Shown: positions 42,019-51,722 of the stretch, in pieces
How positions within the stretch are numbered: the stretch's first letter is position 1
Layout: every line of letters starts with the position of its first letter
Source of the DNA: Staphylococcus saccharolyticus
Lineage (GTDB): Bacteria; Bacillota; Bacilli; Staphylococcales; Staphylococcaceae
Assembly (NCBI RefSeq): GCF_900458815.1
Contig: NZ_UHDZ01000001.1
Coordinates: 124,001-188,000 of the forward strand
Direction: 5' to 3'
Length of the DNA: 64,000 bases
Notes under the pieces: model-generated
What the model saw: only the letters and a program-made list of their open reading frames with translations
What the model was told of the DNA's origin: nothing
Databases searched by the model: none
Translations under genes and position numbers: made by a program

Positions 42019-42558
42019 ATGCCTAGAACTTCTAAAAAGTAATCTATATTAGAATCAGCTGCAGCCATTATTAATGAAGAAGGGGCAGACTATTTAACAT
42101 TAGATGATGTAGCAAAGAAGGCAGGAGTAAGTAAAGGTGGCTTATTATACCATTTTAAAAGCAAAGATAGTTTAATAGAAGAATTAGTCAATTACGCTAA
42201 TAATCTTTATAAAGAAAATGTCAATAAATATATTTCTGATAACAAAGATGAAAAGGGTCAGTGGTTGAATGCTTTTATTGAAGCGACCCGAGAACATCGT
42301 ACTGAAAATGCACCTATTACTTCGGGAATGCTAGCAGCACAAGGTACGAATAGAAGTTTGCTTTTACCATTAAGAGCATCGTATCAAGAGTGGCAACAAC
42401 AAATTGCTCATGATGGTTTAGATGAAGTGGATGCAACGATTATTCGACTTGCTGTGGATGGTTTATGGCTATCAGAAATATTTGGAATCAGTGCTCTAGA
42501 TGAAGAAATGCAAGAAAAAGTAATTGATCGATTAAAAGAACAAATCCAAAAAAGTTAA
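42019..42558 (+). pseudogene. TetR-family repressor with a stop at codon 8
   Basis: 180 codons starting MPRTSKK, then TAA at 42040-42042, then an uninterrupted TetR protein: HTH in LTLDDVAKKAGVSKGGLLYHFKSK and a ~120-residue ligand domain. A single nonsense mutation, likely from AAA or CAA, separates the start from an otherwise perfect gene; no good in-frame restart precedes the HTH. It stands just before the carnitine genes and probably repressed them; the inducer might be carnitine or a CoA intermediate. Confidence 0.8.
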
Positions 42559-42597
42559 ATCGCTCAGCTCTTTTTTGTATATGGTATGTTGAAACTA

Positions 42598-42609
42598 AAC
42601 CGACTGGTT
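42598..42609. promoter_or_regulatory. Possible TetR operator
   Basis: AACCGACTGGTT, followed by GGTA, resembles the ACCGACYGGT core of many TetR/AcrR operators. It is between the TetR gene and the first carnitine gene, where autoregulation and repression would act. Confidence 0.4.
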
Positions 42610-42655
42610 GGTATAGTAATTAATGTCATAAATCAAAAATATAAAGGTGTTAATG

Positions 42656-43147
42656 ATGCAAAAAGTTGTTTTGACAGCTGCTATTACTGGCGCTGGAGAT
42701 ACAATTCAAAAGAATGAAAACGTACCAGTTACACCACAAGAAATTGCAGATTCAGCTATTAAATGTGCACAGGCAGGAGCTACAGTAGTGCATATACATG
42801 TAAGAGATCCTAAAAGGGGGGGCGTAAGCCATGACCCAGAACTTTACGCTGAAACCGTAAGATTAATTAGAGCATCTGATGAAGATATTATCATCAACAT
42901 TACTTCTGGCTGAGGCGGTGACTTTATTCCAAGTTTAGAACATCCAAAAACAGGTGACAAAGGGACATGGATACAGACTCCAGATGAACGATTTAAACCT
43001 GTAGGTGACCTACTTCCAGAAATGTGCACGTTAGATTGCGGTAGTGTCAATATGGAAGATACGATTTATTTGAGCCCAGCATCATGACTACGTAAACAGG
43101 CGCGAATGGTTAAAGATGCTGGTGTAAAACCTGAATTAGAATGTTAG
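42656..43147 (+). pseudogene. BKACE-type 3-dehydrocarnitine cleavage enzyme, truncated remnant
   Basis: N-terminal half of a beta-keto acid cleavage enzyme (MQKVVLTAAITGAGDT; the metal/substrate motifs HIHVRDPK and later GDFIPSLEHPKTGDK, CTLDCGSVNM). Full enzymes have ~300 residues; this stops at ~160. TGA codons at ~42911 (from GGA in SGGGGDF) and ~43086 (from TGG in SPASWLRKQ) interrupt, and after KPELE a deletion has removed the rest and joined it to the dehydrogenase. In carnitine catabolism the enzyme takes 3-dehydrocarnitine and acetyl-CoA to betainyl-CoA and acetoacetate. Confidence 0.78.
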
Positions 43148-44050
43148 CACATGGGCATGAAGTTGTTGCCACTGATCCAAGCGAAGGTGCTTATGAACGT
43201 ATGTTAACGCAAGTGAAACAAAATTGGCCGTACGCTGAAGAGATGGGGCTCTCAGATCAAGCCTCAATTGACAATTTAACATTTACACCTTATTTAGAAG
43301 GAGCGGTAAAAGATGCTGACCATATTCAAGAAAATGTCCCTAAAGTAGAAGAAATCAAAGACAAAGTGTTACGAGATATTGATTTTTATGCTAAGCCAGA
43401 TGTAACCATTGGCTCAAGTACATCAGGGATTAAGCCATCAGAATTACAGGCACATTTATCTCATCCAGAACGTTTAATTGTTGCCCATCCTTTCCATCCA
43501 GTTTATATCTTGCCATTGGTTGAAATTGTACCTGGTGAACAAACTACTAAAGAGACAACTTTTAAAGCAGAGCAAATTTATGAAAATATTGGCATGGATG
43601 TGTTGCATGTGAGACACGAAATAGAAGGTCACATTGCAGATCGCTTGATGGAGGCACTTTGGAGAGAAGCATTGCATATTGTAAATGATGGTATAGCTAC
43701 CCTGAAGAAGTCGATAAAGCCTTCACACATGCGGCAGGTTTACGCTATGCCCAATATGGACTTTTATGACTTTTCATTTAGCTGGCGGTGAAGGTGGTAT
43801 GCGTCACATGCTCAAACAATTTGGTCCAGCACTTAAAAAGCCATGGATGAAATTAGTGGCACCTGAACTAACAGATGATTTATATCACAAAGTTGTAAGT
43901 GGTAGTGAAGCTTCATCTCAAGGTTATACGATGTCTGAACTTGATCAAAAACGCAATGAATTTTTAATAAAAGTTAAAGAACTTGCTGAACAATATTGGC
44001 CTGAAGATAGTCAATCAATGAAGAAAGTAAACGAGAGGGTGTTTAAATGA
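43138..44050 (+). pseudogene. L-carnitine dehydrogenase, N-terminally deleted and frameshifted
   Basis: 3-hydroxyacyl-CoA-dehydrogenase-like enzyme oxidising L-carnitine to 3-dehydrocarnitine with NAD. It begins abruptly at LAHGHEVVATDPSEGAYERM, so the first ~25 residues with the GxGxxG NAD loop are gone. The body has GSSTSGIKPSELQ and HPFHPVYILPLVEIV. Frames shift near 43702 (before PEEVDKAFTHAAGLRYAQYG) and near 43762. Ends MKKVNERVFK, overlapping the thioesterase start. Dead for three independent reasons. Confidence 0.8.
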
Positions 44051-44481
44051 TAAACCCATATTATATCTTTCAAACAACTGTTCATCATGACTGGGTTGAT
44101 TATAATGGACATCTTAATGATGCAATGTATAACCGTATTTTTAGTGATGCGACAGATGATTGGCTTGAATATTTAGGATTAACGATTGATACCATCAAAA
44201 CCTATCAATATACTGTTTTTACATTAGAAAACCATGTCATGTTTTTAAAAGAGATGAAAGAAAACGAAGAGGTCAAAATTAGAGTGTATCTTTATGATTA
44301 TGACAGTAAGCGATTACATGTATTGATGGAAATGTATAATGCTAATGAGGATATGTGTTCGACTTATGAAGTGATGTTAATGGGAACGAATACTGATCAA
44401 GGCAGACCTCAAGCATTTCCAGACGCCCTTATGAAACGTATTGAATATTATTATAACAATAAGAAAGCGACGACTTCTTAA
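44047..44481 (+). CDS. Hot-dog thioesterase, probably betainyl-CoA thioesterase
   Basis: 144 residues, 4HBT-type: the N-terminal pattern HHDWVDYNGHLNDAMYNRIFSDATDDWL with Asp/Asn at the active site. ATG overlaps the dehydrogenase stop. In the carnitine-to-glycine-betaine route this enzyme releases glycine betaine from betainyl-CoA. The only open gene of the module, though useless without the others unless it acts on another thioester. Function assigned from context and fold, not from unique motifs. Confidence 0.7.
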   Translation: MINPYYIFQTTVHHDWVDYNGHLNDAMYNRIFSDATDDWLEYLGLTIDTIKTYQYTVFTLENHVMFLKEMKENEEVKIRVYLYDYDSKRLHVLMEMYNANEDMCSTYEVMLMGTNTDQGRPQAFPDALMKRIEYYYNNKKATTS

Positions 44482-44665
44482 TATTTAGGTCATCAAATTG
44501 GTATCACGAAAAAACCAAATAAAAATAACAAAGCAACTTAGAATTTAGACGAATAGGTTTTAAGGACTTTTTTGTGACTTGTGATTACTTAGTTTACTTT
44601 GTATAAACATCACAATAGGTCCTTATTTTTAAAAAGTCTAAAAACCTAAAGAAAGGAATGGACAA

Positions 44666-45853
44666 ATGTTAAGTATTAAGAACTTATCAAAGGTCTATGC
44701 AGGTGGTAAAAAAGCTGTAGACAATATGACAATCGACATTGAATCAGGAGATTTTGTTGCATTTATAGGGACAAGTGGTAGTGGTAAAACCACAGCACTC
44801 AGAATGATTAATCGAATGATTGAATCAACTGAGGGAGAAATCACCATTAATGATAAAAATATACGTGATATGAATCCAGTAGAACTACGTCGTAGTATTG
44901 GTTATGTTATACAACAAATCGGTCTTATGCCTCATATGACAGTAAAAGAAAATATTGTGCTTGTACCAGAACTTTTAAAATGGTCTCAAGAGAAAAAAGA
45001 TGCTAAAGCTGAAGAATTAATTCATTTAGCTGATTTACCTAAGGACTATTTAAAACGTTATCCTTCTGAACTCTCAGGTGGTCAACAACAACGTATTGGT
45101 GTAGTGCGTGCATTAGCAGCTGAACAAGATATTATTTTAATGGATGAACCGTTTGGTGCGCTAGATCCAATTACACGTGATACATTACAAGATTTAGTGA
45201 AAAAACTACAACAACAATTAGGTAAGACCTTTATTTTTGTTACGCATGATATGGCTGAAGCCATCAAATTAGCAGATAAAATATGTATTATGTCACATGG
45301 CAAAGTGATTCAATATGATACACCGGACAATATTTTACGAAGTCCTGCCAATGATTTTGTTAAAGACTTTATAGGTCAAAATCGATTAATACAAGATAGA
45401 CCTAATATTCGTACAGTTGAAAATGCGATGATTAAACCCGTTACAGTACACGTTGATTATACATTAAATGATGCTGTTAATATCATGAGAGATAAGCGTG
45501 TGGATACCATATTTGTGGTAGGCAATCGTGATCATTTACTGGGATATTTAGATATAGAAGATATTAATCAAGGATTGAGACAAGGTAAAGAATTGATCGA
45601 TACGATGCAACGAGATATCTATAGTGTACGTATTGACAGTAAATTACAAGATTCAGTGCGTACAATCCTTAAACGTAATGTAAGAAATGTTCCAGTTGTT
45701 GATAGTGATAACCAAACATTAGTAGGTCTTGTTACACGAGCAAATTTAGTAGATATTGTCTACGACAGTATTTGGGGAGAATCCGATGCTCAATCTAAAA
45801 ATGAAGATAATGGAATTATTGAACCTCAGTCATCAGGAGCTGAAACACTATGA
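44666..45853 (+). CDS. opuCA: Compatible-solute ABC transporter ATPase OpuCA
   Basis: 395 residues: Walker A GTSGSGKTT at 35-43, signature LSGGQQQRIG, Walker B IILMDEPFGALD, then two CBS domains (~255-370; PVTVHVDYTLNDAVNIMRDKRV, VPVVDSDNQTLVGLVTRANL) that in the family sense ionic strength and c-di-AMP. It powers uptake of glycine betaine, carnitine or choline. Starts after AAGAAAGGAATGGAC; overlaps opuCB. Intact operon next to the dead carnitine-degradation genes. Confidence 0.95.
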   Translation: MLSIKNLSKVYAGGKKAVDNMTIDIESGDFVAFIGTSGSGKTTALRMINRMIESTEGEITINDKNIRDMNPVELRRSIGYVIQQIGLMPHMTVKENIVLVPELLKWSQEKKDAKAEELIHLADLPKDYLKRYPSELSGGQQQRIGVVRALAAEQDIILMDEPFGALDPITRDTLQDLVKKLQQQLGKTFIFVTHDMAEAIKLADKICIMSHGKVIQYDTPDNILRSPANDFVKDFIGQNRLIQDRPNIRTVENAMIKPVTVHVDYTLNDAVNIMRDKRVDTIFVVGNRDHLLGYLDIEDINQGLRQGKELIDTMQRDIYSVRIDSKLQDSVRTILKRNVRNVPVVDSDNQTLVGLVTRANLVDIVYDSIWGESDAQSKNEDNGIIEPQSSGAETL

Positions 45854-46485
45854 TGAAATACATTACTGAATATGGTGGCATGCTATTAACTAAAACATTG
45901 GAACACTTGTATATTTCAATTTTTGCATTAGTTATTGCAATGATTGTGGCGATTCCTTTGGGTATTTTACTATCTAAAAGGGAAAAGCTTTCAAAAGTTT
46001 CTTTAACTATTGCTGGCATACTACAAACCATTCCAACGTTAGCGGTATTAGCATTAATGATACTGTTATTTGGAGTTGGTAAAACGCCAGCAATTATTGC
46101 TTTATTCTTATATGTATTGTTACCAATTTTAAATAACACAATTATAGGTATTCAAAATATTGACCCCAATTTAAGAGAAGCAGGGCGTAGTATGGGAATG
46201 ACAAATTTCCAATTAATGAAAGATGTTGAATTACCGCTTGCACTATCATTAATACTGAGTGGAATTCGATTATCTTCAGTTTATGTTATCAGTTGGGCAA
46301 CACTCGCGAGTTATATTGGTGCAGGCGGATTAGGTGATTTCATTTTTAATGGACTAGCTTTATTTGAACCAGGCATGATTATAACTGCCACAATTCTAGT
46401 TACTGCATTAGCACTCATTGTTGATTATTGTCTATCACGTATTGAAAAATGGGTTGTACCAAAAGGGTTAAAAATTTCCAGATAA
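45850..46485 (+). CDS. opuCB: Compatible-solute ABC transporter permease OpuCB
   Basis: 211-residue permease with six hydrophobic segments and the EAA loop (NLREAGRSMGMTNFQLMKDVELPLAL). Starts ATGATG overlapping the opuCA stop; either ATG is possible. Pairs with OpuCD in the membrane. Confidence 0.94.
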   Translation: MMKYITEYGGMLLTKTLEHLYISIFALVIAMIVAIPLGILLSKREKLSKVSLTIAGILQTIPTLAVLALMILLFGVGKTPAIIALFLYVLLPILNNTIIGIQNIDPNLREAGRSMGMTNFQLMKDVELPLALSLILSGIRLSSVYVISWATLASYIGAGGLGDFIFNGLALFEPGMIITATILVTALALIVDYCLSRIEKWVVPKGLKISR

Positions 46486-46503
46486 TGAATAAAGGAGGAC
46501 ATT

Positions 46504-47448
46504 ATGAAACATTATAAAAAGTTTATTGTCGTTTTAGTTTTATGTCTAACTGTGTTATCTGGATGCAATTTACCTGGTCTTAAAAACAGTCATTCAGATG
46601 ACGATGTTAGAATCACAAGTTTAGGTACGAGTGAGTCGCAAATTATTTCGCATATGTTAAGGTTACTTATTGAACATGATACGAAAGGAAAAATTCAACC
46701 TACATTAATCAATAATTTAGGATCTAGTGTTATTCAACACAACGCTGTGACTAGTGGTCAAGCTAATATATCTGGGGCACGTTATACAGGAACAGATTTG
46801 ACCGGCGCACTTAATGAAGATCCGATTAAAGATCCAAAAAAAGCGATGAAAGCTACTCAAGATGGATTTAAGAAAAAGTACCATCAAACATTCTTTAATT
46901 CATATGGTTTTGCGAATACTTATGCTTTAATTGTGACTAAGGAAACAGCTGAGAAATATCATTTAAATACAGTGTCAGATTTAAAGAAACATGCTAAAGA
47001 TTTAAGAGTAGGTATGGATAGTTCATGGATGGATCGAAAAGGTGACGGATATCCAGCCTTTAAAAAAGATTATGGCTTTAGTTTTGGAACGGTTAGACCT
47101 ATGCAGATTGGTCTTGTGTATGATGCATTAAATTCAGGTAAGTTAGACGTTGCAGTTGGATATTCTACAGATGGTCGTATTTCTGCGTATGACTTAAAGG
47201 TATTAAAAGATGATCGTAGATTCTTTCCTCCTTACGATGCTAGTCCACTTGCATCTGACAAATTATTAAAAGAAAAACCAGAACTTAAGCCAATTATTAA
47301 GAAAATGGAAGGTAAAATTTCCACTAAACAAATGCAAGAACTGAATTATCAAGCAGATGGTAAAGGTAAAGAGCCTGCAACTGTAGCAGAAGAATTCTTG
47401 AAAAAGCATCATTATTTTGAAAATGATCAAGATAATAAAGGTAAATAG
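46504..47448 (+). CDS. opuCC: Compatible-solute binding lipoprotein OpuCC
   Basis: 314 residues with a lipoprotein signal; lipobox VLSGC puts the acylated Cys at 21. The QAT/OpuC-type binding domain follows (ITSLGTSESQIISHMLRLLIE; NSYGFANTYALIVTKETAEKY). It captures quaternary ammonium solutes outside the membrane. Preceded by AAAGGAGGACATT, 18 bp after opuCB. Confidence 0.94.
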   Translation: MKHYKKFIVVLVLCLTVLSGCNLPGLKNSHSDDDVRITSLGTSESQIISHMLRLLIEHDTKGKIQPTLINNLGSSVIQHNAVTSGQANISGARYTGTDLTGALNEDPIKDPKKAMKATQDGFKKKYHQTFFNSYGFANTYALIVTKETAEKYHLNTVSDLKKHAKDLRVGMDSSWMDRKGDGYPAFKKDYGFSFGTVRPMQIGLVYDALNSGKLDVAVGYSTDGRISAYDLKVLKDDRRFFPPYDASPLASDKLLKEKPELKPIIKKMEGKISTKQMQELNYQADGKGKEPATVAEEFLKKHHYFENDQDNKGK

Positions 47449-47465
47449 AAAAGTGGTCGAAAAGA

Positions 47466-48113
47466 ATGAATGGGACTCTCATACAACAACTCATACATTA
47501 CTATCACATGAACTTTGGCTATCTTTGGGAGCTCTTTGTTAATCATTTATTAATGTCTGTATACAGTGTCATACTTGCATGTCTAATAGGGATACCATTA
47601 GGTATCATCATCGCACGCTTTGGTAAACTTTCGGGAGTCATTATTACAATCGCAAATATTATTCAAACTGTGCCAGTGATTGCGATGCTAGCCATTTTAA
47701 TGTTAAGTATGGGCTTAGGTATGAATACAGTCATATTTACTGTATTCTTATATGCTTTGCTTCCTATTATTAAGAATACTTACACAGGCATTAATGAAGT
47801 AGATCCTAATATTAAAGATGCAGGAAAGGGAATGGGTATGACACGTAATCAAGTGTTAACGATGATTGAGTTACCATTATCACTTTCTGTCATAATTGGT
47901 GGTATTCGTATCGCCCTTGTCGTTGCTATAGGTGTTGTAGCAGTAGGGTCATTTATAGGCGCTTCTACTTTAGGTGATATTGTGATTAGAGGTATTAATG
48001 CGACAGATGGTACATTATTTATTCTTGCCGGTGCGATTCCTATAGTGATTATCGTTATACTCATTGATGTGTTACTACGTTTATTAGAGAAAAAGTTGGA
48101 TCCAGCTACTTAA
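47466..48113 (+). CDS. opuCD: Compatible-solute ABC transporter permease OpuCD
   Basis: 215 residues, second permease with EAA loop (NIKDAGKGMGMTRNQVLTMIELPLSL). Last gene of opuCABCD; 33 bp later an esterase gene follows on the same strand. Intact. Confidence 0.94.
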   Translation: MNGTLIQQLIHYYHMNFGYLWELFVNHLLMSVYSVILACLIGIPLGIIIARFGKLSGVIITIANIIQTVPVIAMLAILMLSMGLGMNTVIFTVFLYALLPIIKNTYTGINEVDPNIKDAGKGMGMTRNQVLTMIELPLSLSVIIGGIRIALVVAIGVVAVGSFIGASTLGDIVIRGINATDGTLFILAGAIPIVIIVILIDVLLRLLEKKLDPAT

Positions 48114-48146
48114 AATATTTAGAACAAACGGGGGTTATTATTTAAC

Positions 48147-48904
48147 ATGGCTCACATAACATTAAATTACTTATCTCAAACATTAGGTATGCATCAAACT
48201 TTGAATGTTATTCTTCCAGAAGATGAAATTTACTTTAACTCAAATCAAAGTGCTAAGCCATTAAATACGTTAATACTCCTACACGGTTTATCTAGTGATA
48301 CGCATTCATATATGCGCTATACGAGTGTAGAACGGTATGCAAATGCGCATCAAATAGCTGTTGTTATGCCTAATGCAGACCATAGCTTTTAACAAATATG
48401 GTATATGTACATAGTTATTATGACTATATTTTGGAAGTTTATGACTATGTACATCAAATCTTACCGCTTTCTAACAAAAGAGAAGATAATTATATCGCAG
48501 GTCGTTCCATGGGAGGCTATGGAACAATTAAATTTGCTTTAACACAAAGTCAACTATTCTCTAAAGCAGCGATGTTATCAGCAGTTTTCGATGTTTCAAT
48601 GATCGGACAATATGAATGGTATGATTTCTCACCTCAATCGGTAGTAGGGGATGCTAATCATATTGCAGGAACACAATTTGATCCATATTATTTAGTGGAA
48701 CAAGTCGTCGATCAGCATAAAGATTTACCACAGTTGTATATTAAATGTGGTACAGAAGATGAGTTATATCAAGGTAATATTGACTTTATTCAATTTTTAA
48801 ATCTAAAAGAAGTGCCATATCATTTTAAAGAAAGTACTGGTGTTCATGATTATGCATATTGGGATAAAGCAATTAAAGAAGTCATAGAAGAGTTTACAGC
48901 TTAA
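48147..48904 (+). pseudogene. fphF: FphF-like serine esterase, one frameshift
   Basis: Esterase of the S-formylglutathione-hydrolase/tributyrin-esterase class, close to staphylococcal FphF: MAHITLNYLSQTLGMHQ, oxyanion segment LLHGLSSDTHSYMRY, nucleophile in AGRSMGGYG, acid and His in VHDYAYWD. A one-base loss near 48392, in VMPNADHSF, turns TNMVYVHSYYDYILEVYDYVH into another frame. Only this single lesion separates it from a working enzyme, so check it before calling it dead. Physiological substrate unknown. Confidence 0.8.
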
Positions 48905-48947
48905 TAACCTATTGACAGATGTCATTTGAAAAATACTATAAAAAAAT

Positions 48948-48994
48948 AATAGCGCGAATCCTCTGTGATTAAGTAACAAGAATTTGCGCTATTT
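48948..48994. terminator. Bidirectional terminator between the esterase and yfcC
   Basis: AATAGCGC (48948-48955) pairs with GCGCTATT (48987-48994), extended by imperfect pairs; TTTTGATTT on the right, A-run on the left. Confidence 0.8.
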
Positions 48995-49023
48995 TGATTT
49001 GATGAATCATTTATATATATGAA

Positions 49024-50589
49024 TTAAGAGTAAATTAAAACTTGCGTAATGAGTAGGCCACCACCGAAGATTAAAACGAAGGCAACGACTGGCCATACAA
49101 AGTGTAACCAATGTGAGTAACGCATATTTAACATTTGTAATGTTGCCATCACGAGTCCGGTAGGTGCTAAGAATAGCATTGCATATTGACCAAATTGATA
49201 TGTTGTAACAATAACAAATCTTGGTATTCCAACTGTATCGGCTAATGGTGCAAAAATTGGCATTGAAAGTACGGCCAAACCTGATGATGAAGGCACGATA
49301 AAGCCTAAACAGAAGAAGATAAAGAGTAAAACGATAATAAATAAAGGTCCGCTCATATGTTGAACTATAGATGATGAGAAGTTCAAGATAGTATCGGAAA
49401 TGAGTCCTTTATTAAGAACTAAGTTGATACCACGAGCTAAACCGATGATTAGTGATACGCCGACTAAACTAGAAGCCCCATTAACGAAGGCATCTACTGT
49501 ACCTTTTTCTCCTAAACCGTATTTACCAGTTCCTGCAATAAACATAATGATAATTGTAAAGATTAAGAATGCTGATGCCATTACAGGGAACCACCAACCT
49601 TGTGTCATAACACCCCAAACCATAATAGGGAATGGTAAGACGAAAAGTGTGAGAATGATTTTTTTACGAATGGTAAATTTAGAAGAACTATTATCATTCA
49701 TTACAGACCATTGTTTTTCAAATTCTTGTTTATCTTCATAAGCGTATGAAGCTTTAGCTTCTTTTTTAATTTTTTTACAGTACCAGAATAAATAACAGAC
49801 TACAAAGATAGCACCGACTATACAAGCGCCTATTCTCCAATATAAGCCGTCTGTGAATGTTGTCCCTGCTGCATTGGAAGCAATAACGACTGAGAATGGG
49901 TTAATTGTTGAGAATGTACTACCAATAGAGCTTGCTAGGAAGATAGCGCCGACAGAGACAATGGAGTCATATCCGAGTGCAATAAATATTGGCACAAGTA
50001 CAGGATAGAATGCGACGGCTTCTTCTTCAATACCACATAGCGTACCACCAAGAATCATTAAAATTGCAACGAACACAATTAACATAAATTCATGACCTTT
50101 AGTCTTTTGTGTTAAAGCTAATAATCCGGATTCAAATGACCCACTTGCTTGAGCAACGCCAATCAGTCCACCAAGTACAAGGATGAATACCATAATATCT
50201 ACGGCTTCAATCGTTCCTTTTACCATGCTACTAGTAATTTGATCAAGACCAGCTGGATGTTGTTTTAAACGTTCATAAGTGTTAGGAATAGAAACAGGTT
50301 TATTAATGGCACCTGATTTAAATTGTTCAATTTTTATTTTGACACCCATTTTATCGAGTTCTTTTTGTGTTCCAGGAACTTTTTTAACTTGGTTATGGGG
50401 GTTAACTATTTTTAATTCTTGAGATGAAGGTCCATAAGAGAGTTTTGAATAAGCACCGGCAGGAATCACCCAAGTCGCGATTACTGCAATAACAGTTAAG
50501 ATGAATAAAATCATGAATGCACCCGGCATTCTCAATTTAAAGCGTTTTTTCTTTTTGTTTTCATTGATAGCATGTTCCAACGGTTTCAT
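49024..50589 (-). CDS. yfcC: YfcC/DcuC-type amino acid or C4-dicarboxylate carrier
   Basis: 521-residue membrane protein with 11-12 helices (AFMILFILTVIAVIATWVIPAGAY; GGTLCGIEEEAVAFYPVLVPIFI; ending FVWPVVAFVLIFGGGLLI). The annotated ATG at 50589 touches the AAGGAG; a TTG three codons later (50580) has better spacing. Being downstream of arcB and arcC, it may carry citrulline, arginine or ornithine in exchange, as in the argF-arcC-yfcC cluster known in staphylococci. Substrate unproven. Confidence 0.82.
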   Translation of the reverse strand: MKPLEHAINENKKKKRFKLRMPGAFMILFILTVIAVIATWVIPAGAYSKLSYGPSSQELKIVNPHNQVKKVPGTQKELDKMGVKIKIEQFKSGAINKPVSIPNTYERLKQHPAGLDQITSSMVKGTIEAVDIMVFILVLGGLIGVAQASGSFESGLLALTQKTKGHEFMLIVFVAILMILGGTLCGIEEEAVAFYPVLVPIFIALGYDSIVSVGAIFLASSIGSTFSTINPFSVVIASNAAGTTFTDGLYWRIGACIVGAIFVVCYLFWYCKKIKKEAKASYAYEDKQEFEKQWSVMNDNSSSKFTIRKKIILTLFVLPFPIMVWGVMTQGWWFPVMASAFLIFTIIIMFIAGTGKYGLGEKGTVDAFVNGASSLVGVSLIIGLARGINLVLNKGLISDTILNFSSSIVQHMSGPLFIIVLLFIFFCLGFIVPSSSGLAVLSMPIFAPLADTVGIPRFVIVTTYQFGQYAMLFLAPTGLVMATLQMLNMRYSHWLHFVWPVVAFVLIFGGGLLITQVLIYS

Positions 50590-50663
50590 CTCCTTCGAAA
50601 ATTAACTTATGATGAATGAATATCATATGAATTGGTTAGTATTTTATATGTTTTATCATGGAA

Positions 50664-50711
50664 GTGCACCCTGTAGTATGAAGTGGAATGGAGAGGAGTT
50701 ACAGGGTGCAC
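50664..50711. repeat. 12-bp inverted repeat between arcC and yfcC
   Basis: GTGCACCCTGTA (50664-50675) and TACAGGGTGCAC (50700-50711) flank a 24-base loop containing GGAGAGGAG on the plus strand. No T-run follows on the minus strand; it may attenuate or stabilise the arc transcript. Confidence 0.6.
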
Positions 50712-50767
50712 AGATATGATAAAATTTATGGAGTTTGCATATTATTTAGAAAAAGTATTTTAAAGAA

Positions 50768-51700
50768 CTATTTTTTGATAAGCGTACCAATTTTTCCTTC
50801 TAAGGCATTGTCTAATTCATTTAATGAAGTAATTAACACATTGCCGTTAGGGTTGTTTTCAATAAAGGAGATTGCAGATTCGATTTTTGGAAGCATACTT
50901 CCTTTAGCAAATTGTCCTTCGTCAATATATTTTTTAAGTTCTTCTGGGTTTGTTGTTTTAAGTGCTTGTTGTTGATCAGTATTGTAATTAATATATACAT
51001 AATCAATTGCAGTTAAGATAATTAATTGGTCACATTTAATATCAGCACCCAATAAAGCACTAGTTTTATCTTTGTCTATGACAGCATCGATGCCTTTGAA
51101 ACTATCATGTTGTTCTCTTATGACAGGGATACCTCCGCCACCTGCAGCGATAACTAGTGTGTCATTTTCAATTAAAGTTTTAATACTTTCTAATTCAATG
51201 ATTGAAATAGGTTGAGGTGAAGGAACAACACGTCTATAACCACGTCCTGCATCTTCTACGAAGTCATAACCTTTTTCTTGATGAATACTGTCAGCTTCTT
51301 CTTTAGTGTAGAAAAGGCCGATTGGTTTTGTAGGATTGTCGAATGCTGTGTCATTTTCATCAACTTCAACTTGTGTTACTAAAGTAACAACTTGTTTGTC
51401 TATACCCATTGAGTGAAGTTCATTTTGTAAGCTTTCTTGTAGTTGATAACCAATATAAGCTTGGCTCATTGCACCACATTCAGCGAAGGGGAAAGCAGGT
51501 CCTTGACCATGTTCAGCTGCATAATTAAGTCCTAAATTAATGCTACCTACTTGTGGTCCGTTACCATGACTGATAACAATTTCGTGTCCTTTTGTAATTA
51601 AACCAACTAAAGATTTAGCTGTGTTTTTAACTAATTCAAGTTGTTCTATTGGGGATTTTCCTAAAGCGTTACCACCCAATGCTACTACAATTTTTGCCAT
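50768..51700 (-). CDS. arcC: Carbamate kinase
   Basis: 310 residues from the ATG at 51700 after GGGAAGTG (an upstream GTG three codons earlier is less likely). Motifs: [40 protein letters not shown]. It makes ATP from carbamoyl phosphate + ADP, the last step of the arginine/citrulline pathway. Follows arcB by ~22 bp. Confidence 0.94.
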   Translation of the reverse strand: MAKIVVALGGNALGKSPIEQLELVKNTAKSLVGLITKGHEIVISHGNGPQVGSINLGLNYAAEHGQGPAFPFAECGAMSQAYIGYQLQESLQNELHSMGIDKQVVTLVTQVEVDENDTAFDNPTKPIGLFYTKEEADSIHQEKGYDFVEDAGRGYRRVVPSPQPISIIELESIKTLIENDTLVIAAGGGGIPVIREQHDSFKGIDAVIDKDKTSALLGADIKCDQLIILTAIDYVYINYNTDQQQALKTTNPEELKKYIDEGQFAKGSMLPKIESAISFIENNPNGNVLITSLNELDNALEGKIGTLIKK

Positions 51701-51722
51701 TTTATTCACTTCCCTATCTCGT

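Noticed and set aside
44500..44650. Possible terminator or riboswitch before opuCA
   Set aside because: AAGGAC and GTCCTT can pair across a ~45-base loop, but the stem is short and no known riboswitch core is evident.
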